From the NCBI RefSeq assembly GCF_900100275.1, contig NZ_FNET01000006.1, positions 248,001 through 312,000 of the forward strand: a DNA stretch of 64,000 nucleotides. The letters run 5' to 3'. This DNA comes from Lentzea albidocapillata subsp. violacea (GTDB lineage: Bacteria > Actinomycetota > Actinomycetes > Mycobacteriales > Pseudonocardiaceae). The notes under the pieces were generated by a model. The model was given only the letters and a program-made list of their open reading frames with translations. It had not been told where the DNA came from and did no database searches. The position numbers were made by a program, and so were the translations under genes. Positions 33,351 to 42,961 of this stretch are shown in pieces (position 1 is the stretch's first letter; each line of letters begins with the position of its first letter).

Positions 33351-34486
33351 CGTTGGACGAGGCGCTGCTCAGGAGCCTCACGCCGGCCGTGCTCGGCATC
33401 CTCGTCCGCCGCGGAGCCGATTTCGCGGCGGCCGAGGACGCCGTGCAGGACGCGCTGGTCGAGGCTGTCCGCGTGTGGCCGGAGGACCCGCCGCGCGATC
33501 CGAAGGGCTGGCTGGTCACGGTGGCCTGGCGCAGGTTCCTCGACGCCACGCGGGCGGAGACGGCGCGGCGCCGGCGTGAGGATCTCGTCGACGCCGAACC
33601 CGAGCAGGGGCTCGCGCCGGACACCGACGACACGTTGCAGCTGTACTTCCTGTGCGCGCATCCATCGCTCACGCCGTCGTCGGCCGTCGCGCTCACCCTC
33701 AGGGCCGTCGGCGGGCTGACCACCCGTCAGATCGCGCAGGCCTACCTGGTGCCGGAGGCCACGATGGCCCAGCGCATCAGCCGGGCCAAGAAGACGGTCG
33801 GCGACGTGCGGTTCGACCGGCCCGGCGACGTCGCCACCGTGCTGCGCGTGCTCTACCTGGTCTTCAACGAGGGCTACTCCGGTGACGTCGACCTGGCCGC
33901 CGAGGCCATCCGGCTCACCCGGCAGCTCGCGGCCGCGATCGACCACCCGGAGGTCGCGGGCCTGCTCGCGCTCATGCTCCTGCACCACGCCCGCCGTGCC
34001 TCGCGGACCACGGCGGGCGGCAGGCTGGTGCCGCTCGCCGAGCAGGACCGCGGCAGGTGGGACACGGCGCTGATCGCCGAGGGTGTCGCGATCCTGCAGG
34101 CGGCGCTCGCGCAGGACCGGCTGGGGGAGTTCCAGGCGCAGGCGGCCATCGCGGCACTGCACGCGGACGCGCCGGTGGCCGAGGAGACCGACTGGGTGCA
34201 GATCGTCGAGTGGTACGACGAACTGCTCGCGCTCACCGACAGTCCCGTCGTCCGGCTGAACCGGGCGGTGGCCGTGGGCGAGGCGGACGGACCACGCGCC
34301 GGGCTGAAAGCGTTGGCGGAACTGGACGAAACGCTGCCCCGCTACTCGGCCGTGGCGGCTTATCTCCACGAACGCGCCGGCGACCGGCGAACGGCCGCGA
34401 AACTCTACGCCGAGGCCGCCGGAAAAGCGGCGAACCTCGCCGAACGGGAATATCTCACCCGTCAGGCCGCCCGGCTCAACAACTGA
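33347..34486 (+). CDS. ECF42-group sigma factor with C-terminal TPR-like extension
   Basis: A 379-residue sigma factor. Residues 1-150 hold regions 2 and 4 (ADFAAAEDAVQDALVEAV, then TTRQIAQAYLVPEATMAQRI). The long C-terminal extension (DUF6596-like/TPR, about 170-379) is the mark of ECF42; it replaces an anti-sigma factor in control. The motif LYLVFNEGYSGD, typical of the group, is present. GTG 33347 overlaps the DGPF gene by 4 bases. A strong terminator follows immediately. Confidence 0.92.
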   Translation: MTLDEALLRSLTPAVLGILVRRGADFAAAEDAVQDALVEAVRVWPEDPPRDPKGWLVTVAWRRFLDATRAETARRRREDLVDAEPEQGLAPDTDDTLQLYFLCAHPSLTPSSAVALTLRAVGGLTTRQIAQAYLVPEATMAQRISRAKKTVGDVRFDRPGDVATVLRVLYLVFNEGYSGDVDLAAEAIRLTRQLAAAIDHPEVAGLLALMLLHHARRASRTTAGGRLVPLAEQDRGRWDTALIAEGVAILQAALAQDRLGEFQAQAAIAALHADAPVAEETDWVQIVEWYDELLALTDSPVVRLNRAVAVGEADGPRAGLKALAELDETLPRYSAVAAYLHERAGDRRTAAKLYAEAAGKAANLAEREYLTRQAARLNN

Positions 34487-34526
34487 AAGGACCGCCTGTC
34501 CCCGAAACGGGTCAGGCGGTCCTTTT
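34486..34526 (+). terminator. rho-independent terminator after ECF42
   Basis: Perfect 13-base arms AAAGGACCGCCTG and CAGGCGGTCCTTT around a 14-base loop, followed by a further T. The left arm begins at the last base of the sigma factor stop codon, so the hairpin directly ends the DGPF-ECF42 unit. Confidence 0.9.
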
Positions 34527-34558
34527 GTGATCAGGCACTCAAGCGTGCGAAGAAAAAC

Positions 34559-35119
34559 TCAGATCGTGCCGCCGGCGGCGGTGGGAGCGCCCGAGTCGGA
34601 ACCCTCGTCGCCGACGCTTTCGCGGGTCAGGAACGTCTCCACGTAGAACATGTTGCCGTCCGCGCGGTCCATGATCGTGAGCAGCGTCTTCATCGAGGAG
34701 ACCTCCTCGACCTGCTCCTTCAGGAACCACTGCATGAACTGCTCGCCGATGTAGTCGCTCTCCTCGCGGGCGGCCTTCGCGAGCGCGATGATCTGGGCGG
34801 TGACCTGCTGCTCCTGGCTCAGGGCCAGGGCGACGAGCTCACGCGGGGACTTGAACTCGTTGATCGGCGTCTCGACGCCGGGAACCGCGACCGGGATGTC
34901 GTTGTCCATCAGGAACTGCACGATCATCATGGCGTGGTTGCGCTCTTCGAGAGCCTGCTTGTAGAAGTGCGACGCGAGGCGCGGCAGGTCCTCGTTGTCG
35001 AACCACACGGCGAGCGCGATGTACTGCTGCGAAGCGGAGAACTCGTTGCCGACCTGGGTCCGCAGCAGCTCGCGGAAGTTCGACTTTCCGGACAGGATCT
35101 TCTTCACGTTCGAGGCCAT
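34559..35119 (-). CDS. ferritin (BfrB-like)
   Basis: A 186-residue non-haem ferritin that stores iron as a 24-mer. Ferroxidase ligands are visible in FSASQQYIALAVWFDNEDLP and KQALEERNHAMMIVQFL; helix C/D positions in FLKEQVEEVSSMKTLL. The C-terminus is a short disordered tail. ATG 35119 is chosen because the family starts close to it. There is no Shine-Dalgarno: ACTCCTC precedes ATG, and TAACGT 7 bases upstream could be a -10 element, so a leaderless mRNA is possible. Iron-box-like elements lie at 35167-35215. Confidence 0.93.
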   Translation of the reverse strand: MASNVKKILSGKSNFRELLRTQVGNEFSASQQYIALAVWFDNEDLPRLASHFYKQALEERNHAMMIVQFLMDNDIPVAVPGVETPINEFKSPRELVALALSQEQQVTAQIIALAKAAREESDYIGEQFMQWFLKEQVEEVSSMKTLLTIMDRADGNMFYVETFLTRESVGDEGSDSGAPTAAGGTI

Positions 35120-35166
35120 GAGGAGTACGTTAACCCAAAATGGGGTCACCCGCATTCCAGGAAAAG

Positions 35167-35215
35167 CTAACCTTTGTTTGGAAAGGTAATCCAAACAAAG
35201 GTTAGGCATTCCTAA
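35167..35215. promoter_or_regulatory. long perfect palindrome with iron-box halves (ferritin operator / terminator)
   Basis: CTAACCTTTGTTTGGA (35167-35182) and its exact reverse complement (35190-35205) flank a 7-base spacer. The outer CTAACCT/AGGTTAG halves match the IdeR/DmdR iron box, and a second short palindrome TTAGGCATTCCTAA (35202-35215) follows. In M. tuberculosis tandem IdeR boxes upstream of bfrB activate ferritin. On the minus strand the hairpin is followed by CTTTTCC, so it could also terminate the arginine deiminase transcript. Confidence 0.65.
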
Positions 35216-35218
35216 GAT

Positions 35219-36460
35219 TTACACCAATGGTGCGCGGTCGATCGGGCACGACATGCAGCGGGGCCCGCCGCGGCCGGAGCCCAGTTCCGAACCGGCGATC
35301 CGCAGCACCTCCACGCCCGCGTCCTCCAGGCGCGCGTTCGTCTCGACGTTGCGCTCGTACGCCACGACGAGACCGGGAGCCACGGCGAGGGTGTTGTTGC
35401 CGTCGTCCCACTGCTCGCGCTCGGCGGTGACGACGTCGAGGCCGGTGTCGATCACCCGCAGCCGTTCGATGCCCATCGCCTCGGCCGCCGCCTCCAGGAA
35501 CGGCACCGGGCCGTCCACCCGCACGCCGCCGTCGCCGTCGGACCGCAGCGGGTAGGCGGTGAGCGCGTCGCTGATCGCCGGGTACATCACCACGGCGTCG
35601 CGGTCGACCATCGTGCAGACGGTGTCGAGGTGCATCGTGGCCCGTTCCTGCGCGATCGGCACCGCCAGCACCGTGTGCGCGAGGCCGTCCGCGAGAGCGG
35701 AGCGGGCGAACGACTCCGCGCCCGCCGGGGTGGTCCGCTCGCCGACGCCGATGGCGATCACGCCGGGGGCGAGCAGTAGCACGTCGCCGCCCTCCAGCGG
35801 TGCCGAGTGCGCGCCGTACGCACGGCCCGTGCGGCGGAACCGCGGGTGGTAGGCGTAGATCAGGTCGGTCAGCGTCGTCTCACGGTCACGGGCGGGCAGC
35901 GCGAGCGACGTGATGGCCACGCGGTCGCCGACCCACACCGACGAGTCGCGGGTGAAGAGCAGGTTCGGCAGCGGGTCGACGGCGAAGTCGATCGGCAGGT
36001 GCATCTTGCGCACCAGCGACGCGCCCTCGGCGGCCGGCAGTTCCTCGAACGTCATGCCGGTCATCAGCACGTGCGCGAGCTGCGGTGCGTCGAGCGACGT
36101 GAGGTGGCTGCGCAGCGCGTCGGCCAGGTCGATGCCCAGGCGGCGTTCGTTGACGGCGCTGTGGATGCCCGCGATGCGCGCGCGGTTGTCCTCCAGCGCC
36201 TGCACCAGCACGTCGCCCAGCAGCAGGACCTCGACCCCCTTGGAGGTCAGCGTCGCGGCGAACGCGTCATGCTCCTCCTGGGCCCTGCCGACCCACGGCA
36301 CGCCGTCGAACAGCAGCTGGTCGTTGTTGCGCGGGGTGAGCCTCTTGAGCTCGTTGCCCGGCCGGTGCAGCAGCACCGTCCGCAACGGACCCACCTCGCT
36401 GTCCACCCGGGGTGCGGCGTCCGGAAGTGCTTCGGTCTCAGCGATCGTGTGCGCGGTCAC
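35219..36460 (-). CDS. arcA: arginine deiminase
   Basis: A 413-residue arginine deiminase, converting arginine to citrulline and ammonia. Seen: the N-terminal [18 protein letters not shown], substrate-binding FTRDSSVW, catalytic His in [11 protein letters not shown] and the nucleophilic Cys in GGPRCMSCP at about residue 403. Length is normal. The other genes of the ADI pathway (arcB, arcC, an antiporter) are not nearby, so the enzyme may serve nitrogen supply or pH control rather than fermentation. The start is GTG 36460. Confidence 0.95.
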   Translation of the reverse strand: MTAHTIAETEALPDAAPRVDSEVGPLRTVLLHRPGNELKRLTPRNNDQLLFDGVPWVGRAQEEHDAFAATLTSKGVEVLLLGDVLVQALEDNRARIAGIHSAVNERRLGIDLADALRSHLTSLDAPQLAHVLMTGMTFEELPAAEGASLVRKMHLPIDFAVDPLPNLLFTRDSSVWVGDRVAITSLALPARDRETTLTDLIYAYHPRFRRTGRAYGAHSAPLEGGDVLLLAPGVIAIGVGERTTPAGAESFARSALADGLAHTVLAVPIAQERATMHLDTVCTMVDRDAVVMYPAISDALTAYPLRSDGDGGVRVDGPVPFLEAAAEAMGIERLRVIDTGLDVVTAEREQWDDGNNTLAVAPGLVVAYERNVETNARLEDAGVEVLRIAGSELGSGRGGPRCMSCPIDRAPLV

Positions 36461-36553
36461 CGATCGAGCGTAACCCTGAACAGCACAAATCGCCGCTTGT
36501 GAGCCCGAAAACGCAACGAATGGGGTGTGAATTTAGTTTCCTGCGTCGAATCA

Positions 36554-37315
36554 TTAGGGCAACCAGCTCACTTTGCCACGCAACATTGTGTAGCCCACGA
36601 ACGCCACCACGTCGAGGATCGTGTGGGCGATCACCAACGGCCACAACCGCTTCGTCCGCTGCCAGTAGAGACCGAAGACCAGACCCATGACCAGGTTGCC
36701 GACGAACCCGCCGAAGCCCTGGTAGAGGTGGTACGAGCCGCGCAGCACGGCCGCGGCGAACAACGCCGTGTACTGCCGCCAGCCCAGCTGTTCCAGGCGC
36801 GTGATCAGGTACCCGACGACGAGCACCTCCTCCGCCCACGCGTTGCCGGCGGCGGCGAGGATCAGCGCCAGGCTCATCCACCACTGGTTGTCCAGAGTGG
36901 ACGGCTGCACGGCGAGGTTCAGCCCGAGCGCCCAGGCGGCGAAGTAGAACGCCAGCCCGGGAATGCCGATGATCGCGGCCAGTCCCAGCGCGCCCAGCGA
37001 GTCCGCGCGCTTGCGGGTGCCGTCGAGCCCGATGACGCGCAGCTTGATCCCCGTGCGCCACAACAGGTACAGCCCGATGCCACCCCACGCGGCGAGCTGC
37101 AGCACGCCCAGCAGCTGTGCCACGAGGTCCAGCAGGTCGGCGCGCGCCTGCGGGACGTTGATCGCGACGGACTGCTGGTTGAGCGGCGTCGGCTGCAGCA
37201 GGCTGTCGATCAGCCGCACGAGGCTGCGCAGGCCGGACAGCCCGAGCGTCATGCTGAAGACGATCAGCAGTTCGAGCTGGTAACCGCGCTTCTCTTCGGC
37301 GGGGATCAAGGTCAC
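36554..37315 (-). CDS. CPBP family intramembrane metalloprotease
   Basis: A 253-residue membrane protein with about six to eight helices. The CPBP/Rce1 (Abi) signature is represented by AWAEEVLVVGYLITRLEQLG (motif 1, normally EExxxR) and later by SYHLYQGFGGFVGNLVMG and LWPLVIAHTILDVV (motifs 2 and 3 with their His). The Arg usually found a few residues after the EE is replaced by Val/Gly here, so activity is not certain. The start is GTG 37315. It lies 27 bases after the DUF2470 gene on the same strand. Confidence 0.8.
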   Translation of the reverse strand: MTLIPAEEKRGYQLELLIVFSMTLGLSGLRSLVRLIDSLLQPTPLNQQSVAINVPQARADLLDLVAQLLGVLQLAAWGGIGLYLLWRTGIKLRVIGLDGTRKRADSLGALGLAAIIGIPGLAFYFAAWALGLNLAVQPSTLDNQWWMSLALILAAAGNAWAEEVLVVGYLITRLEQLGWRQYTALFAAAVLRGSYHLYQGFGGFVGNLVMGLVFGLYWQRTKRLWPLVIAHTILDVVAFVGYTMLRGKVSWLP

Positions 37316-37342
37316 CAGCCAGACGCTACCGGCAGTGTTGAA

Positions 37343-38107
37343 TCACCTCTGGGACAAGAAGGGGCAGCCCATCAACCGGCGAAGCTCCGCGGCGAGTTCC
37401 TGGGCCGTGCTGACCGGCCTGGAGAACGCGATCCGCACGTCGTGGTCGTCGCACTCCGCCTCGACCCGCAGCCGCAACCCGAAGCGGTCCAGCCCGAGCG
37501 GCCGCACGTTGCCGCTCCGCAGTTCCTCCGGCAGGTGGCGGGCGAGCTGGCCGACGACGTCACGGTGCGCGGCCTCCAGGTGCCGCAGCCAGTTGTCCTC
37601 GTTGCGGCAGAACGGGTCCGGCCTCGCGCTCGCGAACTGCTCCGGCCTGATCGACGAGGTGCCCTCGGCGTCCGCGATCACCATCGACGCGGGTGTGAGC
37701 CTGAGCACCGAGGCGCCGTGGCCCGCGTCGAGCAGCCGGTGGTCCGGGCGCACGTCGGCGACGGCGAGGATCTCCTGGCGCGCCTCCTCGCCGTCGAGCG
37801 CGGCGACCCAGCCGGTCAGCCACAGCAGGCCGCGCACGGGCTCGCGCAGCTGCACGGGAGCCTGGTCGGCGATCTCCAGCATCGCCGTCACCTCGGCCCG
37901 TGGGGTCTGCCACAGCTGCGCGACCAGCGGGTGTTCGTCGGCCAGCAGCAGGATCGTGGTTCCGCACGGGTGCACGTGGTGGAACAACGGGCTGGTGCGG
38001 GATCCGGACTGAGGAAGCAGTGCGGCGGAACCGTGGCGAGCGGCGATCGTGCGAGCGCGCTCTGCGGCGTGCGGCGCCGGCGGGCGCTTGAGCTGGGTGT
38101 CGGTCAC
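37343..38107 (-). CDS. DUF2470 protein, iron-regulated
   Basis: A 254-residue HugZ-like protein: an N-terminal split-barrel region (TIAARHGSAALLPQSG, then FHHVHPCGTTILLLADEHPL) and a C-terminal DUF2470 domain (FCRNEDNWLRHLEAAHRDV, LGLDRFGLRLRVE). Members are linked to haem or siderophore-iron use. GTG 38107 is chosen: GAGGAGG lies 7 bases upstream. An iron box (38127-38140) sits about 20 bases further up, so expression is probably repressed by IdeR/DmdR when iron is plentiful. Confidence 0.8.
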   Translation of the reverse strand: MTDTQLKRPPAPHAAERARTIAARHGSAALLPQSGSRTSPLFHHVHPCGTTILLLADEHPLVAQLWQTPRAEVTAMLEIADQAPVQLREPVRGLLWLTGWVAALDGEEARQEILAVADVRPDHRLLDAGHGASVLRLTPASMVIADAEGTSSIRPEQFASARPDPFCRNEDNWLRHLEAAHRDVVGQLARHLPEELRSGNVRPLGLDRFGLRLRVEAECDDHDVRIAFSRPVSTAQELAAELRRLMGCPFLSQR

Positions 38108-38126
38108 CGCTGCACCTCCTCGAAAG

Positions 38127-38140
38127 TAAGGCAAGCCTAA
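38127..38140. promoter_or_regulatory. IdeR/DmdR iron box upstream of the DUF2470 gene
   Basis: TAAGGCAAGCCTAA, extended by AGT and CTTAG at the flanks, matches the core of the actinobacterial iron box (TTAGGTTAGGCTAACCTAA). It lies just upstream of the ribosome-binding site of the DUF2470 gene and within the region shared with the divergent membrane protein gene at 38186. Confidence 0.7.
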
Positions 38141-38185
38141 CTTAGCTTCGCTCATCAAGGGAAGCACCACCTGTACCTTGGACGG

Positions 38186-38650
38186 GTGGTCGTGCCCAAC
38201 AAGCCGTCCACCGAGGTGACGGCGCTCGACGATCGGTGGACCCGGCACTGCGTGGACCGGGCGAGCCGCCGTGCCCTGGTGTGGACGGTGCTCGCGGGCG
38301 CGGCCTTCGCGCTCCAGTTCGTACTGGTACTGATGTGGTCGTGGTCCTCACCGGTGGCGCTGGTGCTGCTCTTCTTCGCCGCGGCCGTGCTCTGGTGGGT
38401 GACACGGAAGCGTCCGGTGCGTTTACCGGAAGGCGAACCGTGGCATTTCGCCCATGTGCAGTGGGAAGGAGGGCGTCTGGTCGTGTTGTCGTCACCGCCT
38501 CTGTTGCTGACCTTGAGCGTCGGTCCTCTCCTGCGCGGACGGATCGCGCGTCACCGGCGTGTGTGGTTCGTGCCACCGGATCCGGCCGGAAACACCTTCG
38601 TCACGTTCCGAGGAGTACCGCGGTTGATCCCGGCGCGTGCGCAGAGATGA
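38186..38650 (+). CDS. membrane protein, first of a tandem paralogous pair
   Basis: A 154-residue protein with two membrane helices (about 30-70) and a basic C-terminal domain. It shares layout and scattered identity with the next protein: a WxxxC-x-A-x-RRA start before the helices and a C-terminal RVWF..P motif matching RMWIAGP there. No family is recognised. The downstream gene overlaps its stop by 4 bases (ATGA). The GTG start has no strong ribosome-binding site. Confidence 0.6.
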   Translation: MVVPNKPSTEVTALDDRWTRHCVDRASRRALVWTVLAGAAFALQFVLVLMWSWSSPVALVLLFFAAAVLWWVTRKRPVRLPEGEPWHFAHVQWEGGRLVVLSSPPLLLTLSVGPLLRGRIARHRRVWFVPPDPAGNTFVTFRGVPRLIPARAQR

Positions 38651-39099
38651 TCATCGAGAACTGGAGCGACACCTGCCTTGCGCGGGCGGACCGGCGGGCG
38701 GTCGGGCACATCCTCTTCGCGCTCGCGGTGCTCGGCGTCGTGTTCTTCATCGGCTGGCTCTGGCTCATCGTGCTGTCCGTCCCCGTGGTGCTGGAACTCG
38801 CCGCGCCGGGGTTGCGGCACTTCCTGACTCGCCGCGGCACCCTCGAGCTGATCGAGCGGTTCCCGTGGCGTCCGGTGTCGGTGAGCTTCGTGGCGGGCCG
38901 GCGCATCGGGCGGCAGGCGTACCTGCGGGTCGAGGACTCGGAGAAGCACCTGCGGCTGCCCGAACTCCCCGAACGGGCGCGGGTTCTCGTGCGGCACACC
39001 AGGCGGATGTGGATCGCCGGTCCGGACGAACGGGGGCGTGTCGTCGCGATGACGCGCGGGCTCGCGTTCCTCACCCGCGGCCGGGTCATCGACCGGTAG
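38647..39099 (+). CDS. membrane protein, second of a tandem paralogous pair
   Basis: A 150-residue protein with two membrane helices (HILFALAVLGVVFFIGWLWL, then IVLSVPVVLELA) and a C-terminal soluble domain (LRLPELPERARVLVRHTRRM). It overlaps the preceding paralogue by 4 bases and its own end overlaps the convergent vWA gene by 14 bases. Function is unknown. ATG 38647 fits the overlap. Confidence 0.6.
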   Translation: MIIENWSDTCLARADRRAVGHILFALAVLGVVFFIGWLWLIVLSVPVVLELAAPGLRHFLTRRGTLELIERFPWRPVSVSFVAGRRIGRQAYLRVEDSEKHLRLPELPERARVLVRHTRRMWIAGPDERGRVVAMTRGLAFLTRGRVIDR

Positions 39100-40228
39100 C
39101 GATGCCTTCGGCCTCGGCCCACTGCGTGAGGTCGTCCTTGCGCAGCGCGGCCGCCAGCAGTTCGGGGAACTTGTCCGGCGTGCAGGCGAACGCGGGCGCG
39201 CCCAGCGCGTGCAGCTTCGCGGCCAGTTCGTGGTCGTAGGCGGGTGTGCCGGAGTCGCTGAGGGCCAACAGGTTCACGACCGTGACGCCGCTCGCGACCA
39301 GCTCGCGGACGCGGCGTTGCAGCTCGGTCTCCGAACCGCCCTCGTAGAGGTCGCTGATGATCACGACGACCGTGTCGACGGGCCTGCGGACCTGGGTCTG
39401 CGCATAGGCGACCGCGCGGTTGATGTCCGTGCCGCCGCCGAGCTGGGCGCTGAACAGCAGGTCCACCGGGTCGCTGAGCTGGTCGGTGAGGTCCGCGACC
39501 TCGGTGTCGAACACGACGAGCTTCGTCGAGATCGACCGGATGCTCGCGAGCGCCGAACCCAGCACCGCCGCGTGCACCAGGGACTCCGCCATCGAGCCCG
39601 ACTGGTCGACCAGCAGGATCACGTCCCGCATCGCCGCCGTCCGGCTGCGCCTGCGGTGCCCGATCAGGTCCTCGACGATGACGGTCTTGTGCTGTGGCTG
39701 GTAGTTCTTGAGGTTCGCCTTGATCGTGGTCGCCCAGTCGACGTCCTGCAGCTGGGGGCGGCGGGTGCGCCTGGACCTGTCGACCGCGCCCCGGACGGCC
39801 TCCACGAGCCGGTCCGTCAGGCGCTTCTCGATGTCCTCGACCACCTTCCGCACCACGGCTTTCGCGGTGTCGCGGGTGCGGGCGGGGATGGCGCGCGAGA
39901 GTTGCAGCAGGGTGCTGACGAGGTTCACGTCCGGCTCGACCGACTGCAGCAGTTCGGGTTCGAGCAGCAGCTGCTTGAGGCCCAGCTTCTCGACCGCGTC
40001 CCGTTGCATCACCTGCACGACGGAGGTGGGGAAGTACTTGCGGACGTCGCCGAGCCAGCGGTGCAGCTGCGGGGAGCTGGCACCGAGGCCGGCACCGCGA
40101 TCACCGCCACCGCCGTACAGACCCGTGAGCGCGCCATCACGCCGTTGGTCGTCCTCGCCGAGCTCGGACACGTCTTCCGCGCTCGGACCCAGGAGCAACC
40201 GCCAGCGCCGTAGCCGCTCTTCGGTCAT
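39086..40228 (-). CDS. von Willebrand A domain protein of a MoxR/DUF5682-type system
   Basis: A 380-residue soluble protein. A helical N-terminal half (HRWLGDVRKYFPTSVVQVMQ, LVEAVRGAVDRSRRTRRP) is followed by a C-terminal vWA domain with a complete MIDAS: DQSGSMAES, Thr in GGGTDINRAVAYAQTQ, and Asp in VIISDLYEGGSE. In other actinobacteria I recall such proteins beside SWIM, DUF5691, MoxR and DUF5682 genes, which lie 4-10 kb away here. Its ATG overlaps the iclR stop by 4 bases (ATGA), so it is translated with the homogentisate regulator gene. The MIDAS suggests metal-dependent protein binding, probably with the MoxR ATPase. Confidence 0.85.
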   Translation of the reverse strand: MTEERLRRWRLLLGPSAEDVSELGEDDQRRDGALTGLYGGGGDRGAGLGASSPQLHRWLGDVRKYFPTSVVQVMQRDAVEKLGLKQLLLEPELLQSVEPDVNLVSTLLQLSRAIPARTRDTAKAVVRKVVEDIEKRLTDRLVEAVRGAVDRSRRTRRPQLQDVDWATTIKANLKNYQPQHKTVIVEDLIGHRRRSRTAAMRDVILLVDQSGSMAESLVHAAVLGSALASIRSISTKLVVFDTEVADLTDQLSDPVDLLFSAQLGGGTDINRAVAYAQTQVRRPVDTVVVIISDLYEGGSETELQRRVRELVASGVTVVNLLALSDSGTPAYDHELAAKLHALGAPAFACTPDKFPELLAAALRKDDLTQWAEAEGIATGR

Positions 40229-40856
40229 TTGAGCGCGGCCGCCACTTCTTCGGCCGCACGCACGACGTGAGGGCCGATGACGTCCGGGTCGAGCTTCTCC
40301 AGCGCCACGACCCCGACGGACGCCCTGAGGCCGGGCACGCCGCGCACCGGTGCCGCGACGCCGTACGCGTTCGGCTGCAGCTCACCCGCCGAGACGACCC
40401 AGGGCTCGCCCGGATGCGAGATCGCCTTGCCGGCCGCCCCGCGGTGCACCGGGTGGCGGGAACCCACCCGGTACGCCACGTGGAAAGCGGTCCACGACGG
40501 TTCGACGACGGCGACGGCCTGGGCCTCGGTGCCGTCCGCGACCGTGAGGTGTGCGGTGGCGCCGACCTTCTCGGCGAGCTCTCGCAGCGCCGGGTTGGCC
40601 GCCATGCGCAGCTGGGGGAGGACGTTGGAGGCGAGACGCAGCACGCCCAGGCCGAGCCTGACCTTCGAGCCCTCCCGGCGCACGAGACCGCGCGCCTGCA
40701 GGGGCACGAGAAGCCGGTACACGGCCGCTCTGGACGCGCCGATGGCCACGGCGAGCTCCGAGATCGACGGTGCCTCGGACTCCGCCTCAGCGACCGCCTG
40801 GAGCAGCGCCAGACCCCTTTCCAGGGTCAGCGAGCTCTCCTTCGTCGCTCCGACCA

Positions 40857-40860
<4 letters not shown>
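40225..40860 (-). CDS. IclR-family transcriptional regulator
   Basis: A 211-residue IclR regulator: winged helix-turn-helix (LTLERGLALLQAVAEA, ISELAVAIGASRAAVYRLL) in residues 10-75 and an effector-binding domain (ELAEKVGATAHLTVADGTEA, RHPVHRGAAGKAI). The C-terminal domain is somewhat shorter than the usual 250-residue family. It lies between fahA and the vWA gene with 4-base overlaps on both sides, and likely controls the divergent homogentisate genes through the palindrome at 42916. Confidence 0.9.
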
Positions 40861-42016
<1,156 letters not shown>

Positions 42017-42020
<4 letters not shown>

Positions 42021-42889
42021 AGCAGGCCCAGCCCCTCGAGGTCGGTGACGGGTTCGGAGAGCGAGCACGAGCCGTAGCTCGCGAACACGCCTCGCACGGC
42101 GTGCGCGGCCTGGTCGCTGAGCGCCTTGGCCTCGGCGGTGAGAGCCTCGGCGTCGGTGCTCGCGAGCGCCTCGCGGACGTCACGGCCACTGAGGGACCGC
42201 GCGGTGGCCACGAGGAGGTTCAGGAAGCCGTGGTGGGTGAAGCCCTGCTCGTCGGTGTGGCGGACGGCCCTGTGCAGGCCCGCCGTCGCCTTGAACGCGA
42301 CGCCGCCGCCGCTGACGACGGTGAGGAAGTCACCGACCTCCTCGACGCTCGGGAAGTTCTCCTGGGAGAGCCCTCCGCAGCGCAGCTTGGGCCAGCTGCC
42401 GTGCTCGATGACCCGGCGGACGCCGTCGAGCCACTCGGCACCGCCGCGGCGGGGTTCGACGACGCGGATGACGTCCTCGGGGACGAACTCCGACACGCGC
42501 TCGAGCCACACCTCGTCCACATCGGACGGTGCGGGCATCTCGACCATGCGCAGAGCCAGGAGCTCGCTTCTGCTCTCGACGATCGACACGGCCTTCGGCA
42601 CGCCGCCGAGGCCGGTGTCGATCACGAGGCTCAGTGCTATCGGTTTGGCCGGCTTGACCTTGATCAGTTCGGTGATCAGCTCGGCGAGACGGGAGGCAGG
42701 ACAGAGGAAGAGGCCCATGACGCCGGAGAAGTCGCCGACTCGTCCGTCGAGGTGACCGCGCACCGCGTCGGGCATCGACGCGTTCCCCGGAGGGAACAGC
42801 GCGGCATCATCCACAAGCCTCGCGAGCAGGGGCGGAGTACCGCGCGGACCGGGCGCACGGAGTTCGACAGCGCTTGACACGGCTGACAC
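42017..42889 (-). CDS. conserved protein of the homogentisate locus, possible TIM-barrel
   Basis: A 290-residue soluble protein (GTG 42889; GTG 42880 also possible). Motifs include LVDDAALFPPGNASMPDAV near the start, IALSLVIDTG, SWPKLRCGGLSQENFPS and GGGVAFKATAGLHRAVRH then HHGFLNLL, which look like strands and loops of an aldolase-type barrel. I recall no named function. It is the first gene of the unit with fahA, iclR and vWA, so a role in aromatic catabolism is likely but unproven. Confidence 0.7.
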
Positions 42890-42915
42890 GCTAGCCGTGT
42901 ACCGCCAACTGAACA

Positions 42916-42940
42916 AAGATGTCCGATAATCGAACGTCTT
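42916..42940. promoter_or_regulatory. 25-bp palindrome, probable IclR operator
   Basis: AAGATGTCCGAT and the reverse complement of its partner arm, AAGACGTTCGAT, agree at 10 of 12 positions around a central A (42928). It sits between the divergent starts at 42889 and 42962, the only promoter region available to both homogentisate arms. IclR proteins bind such imperfect palindromes. Confidence 0.55.
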
Positions 42941-42961
42941 GGAAGGACCCGGAGAGCACTC

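Noticed and set aside
36527..38140. 537-codon plus-strand frame across the CPBP and DUF2470 genes
   Set aside because: Gln/Arg/Pro-rich shadow; both minus-strand genes have family motifs and start signals.
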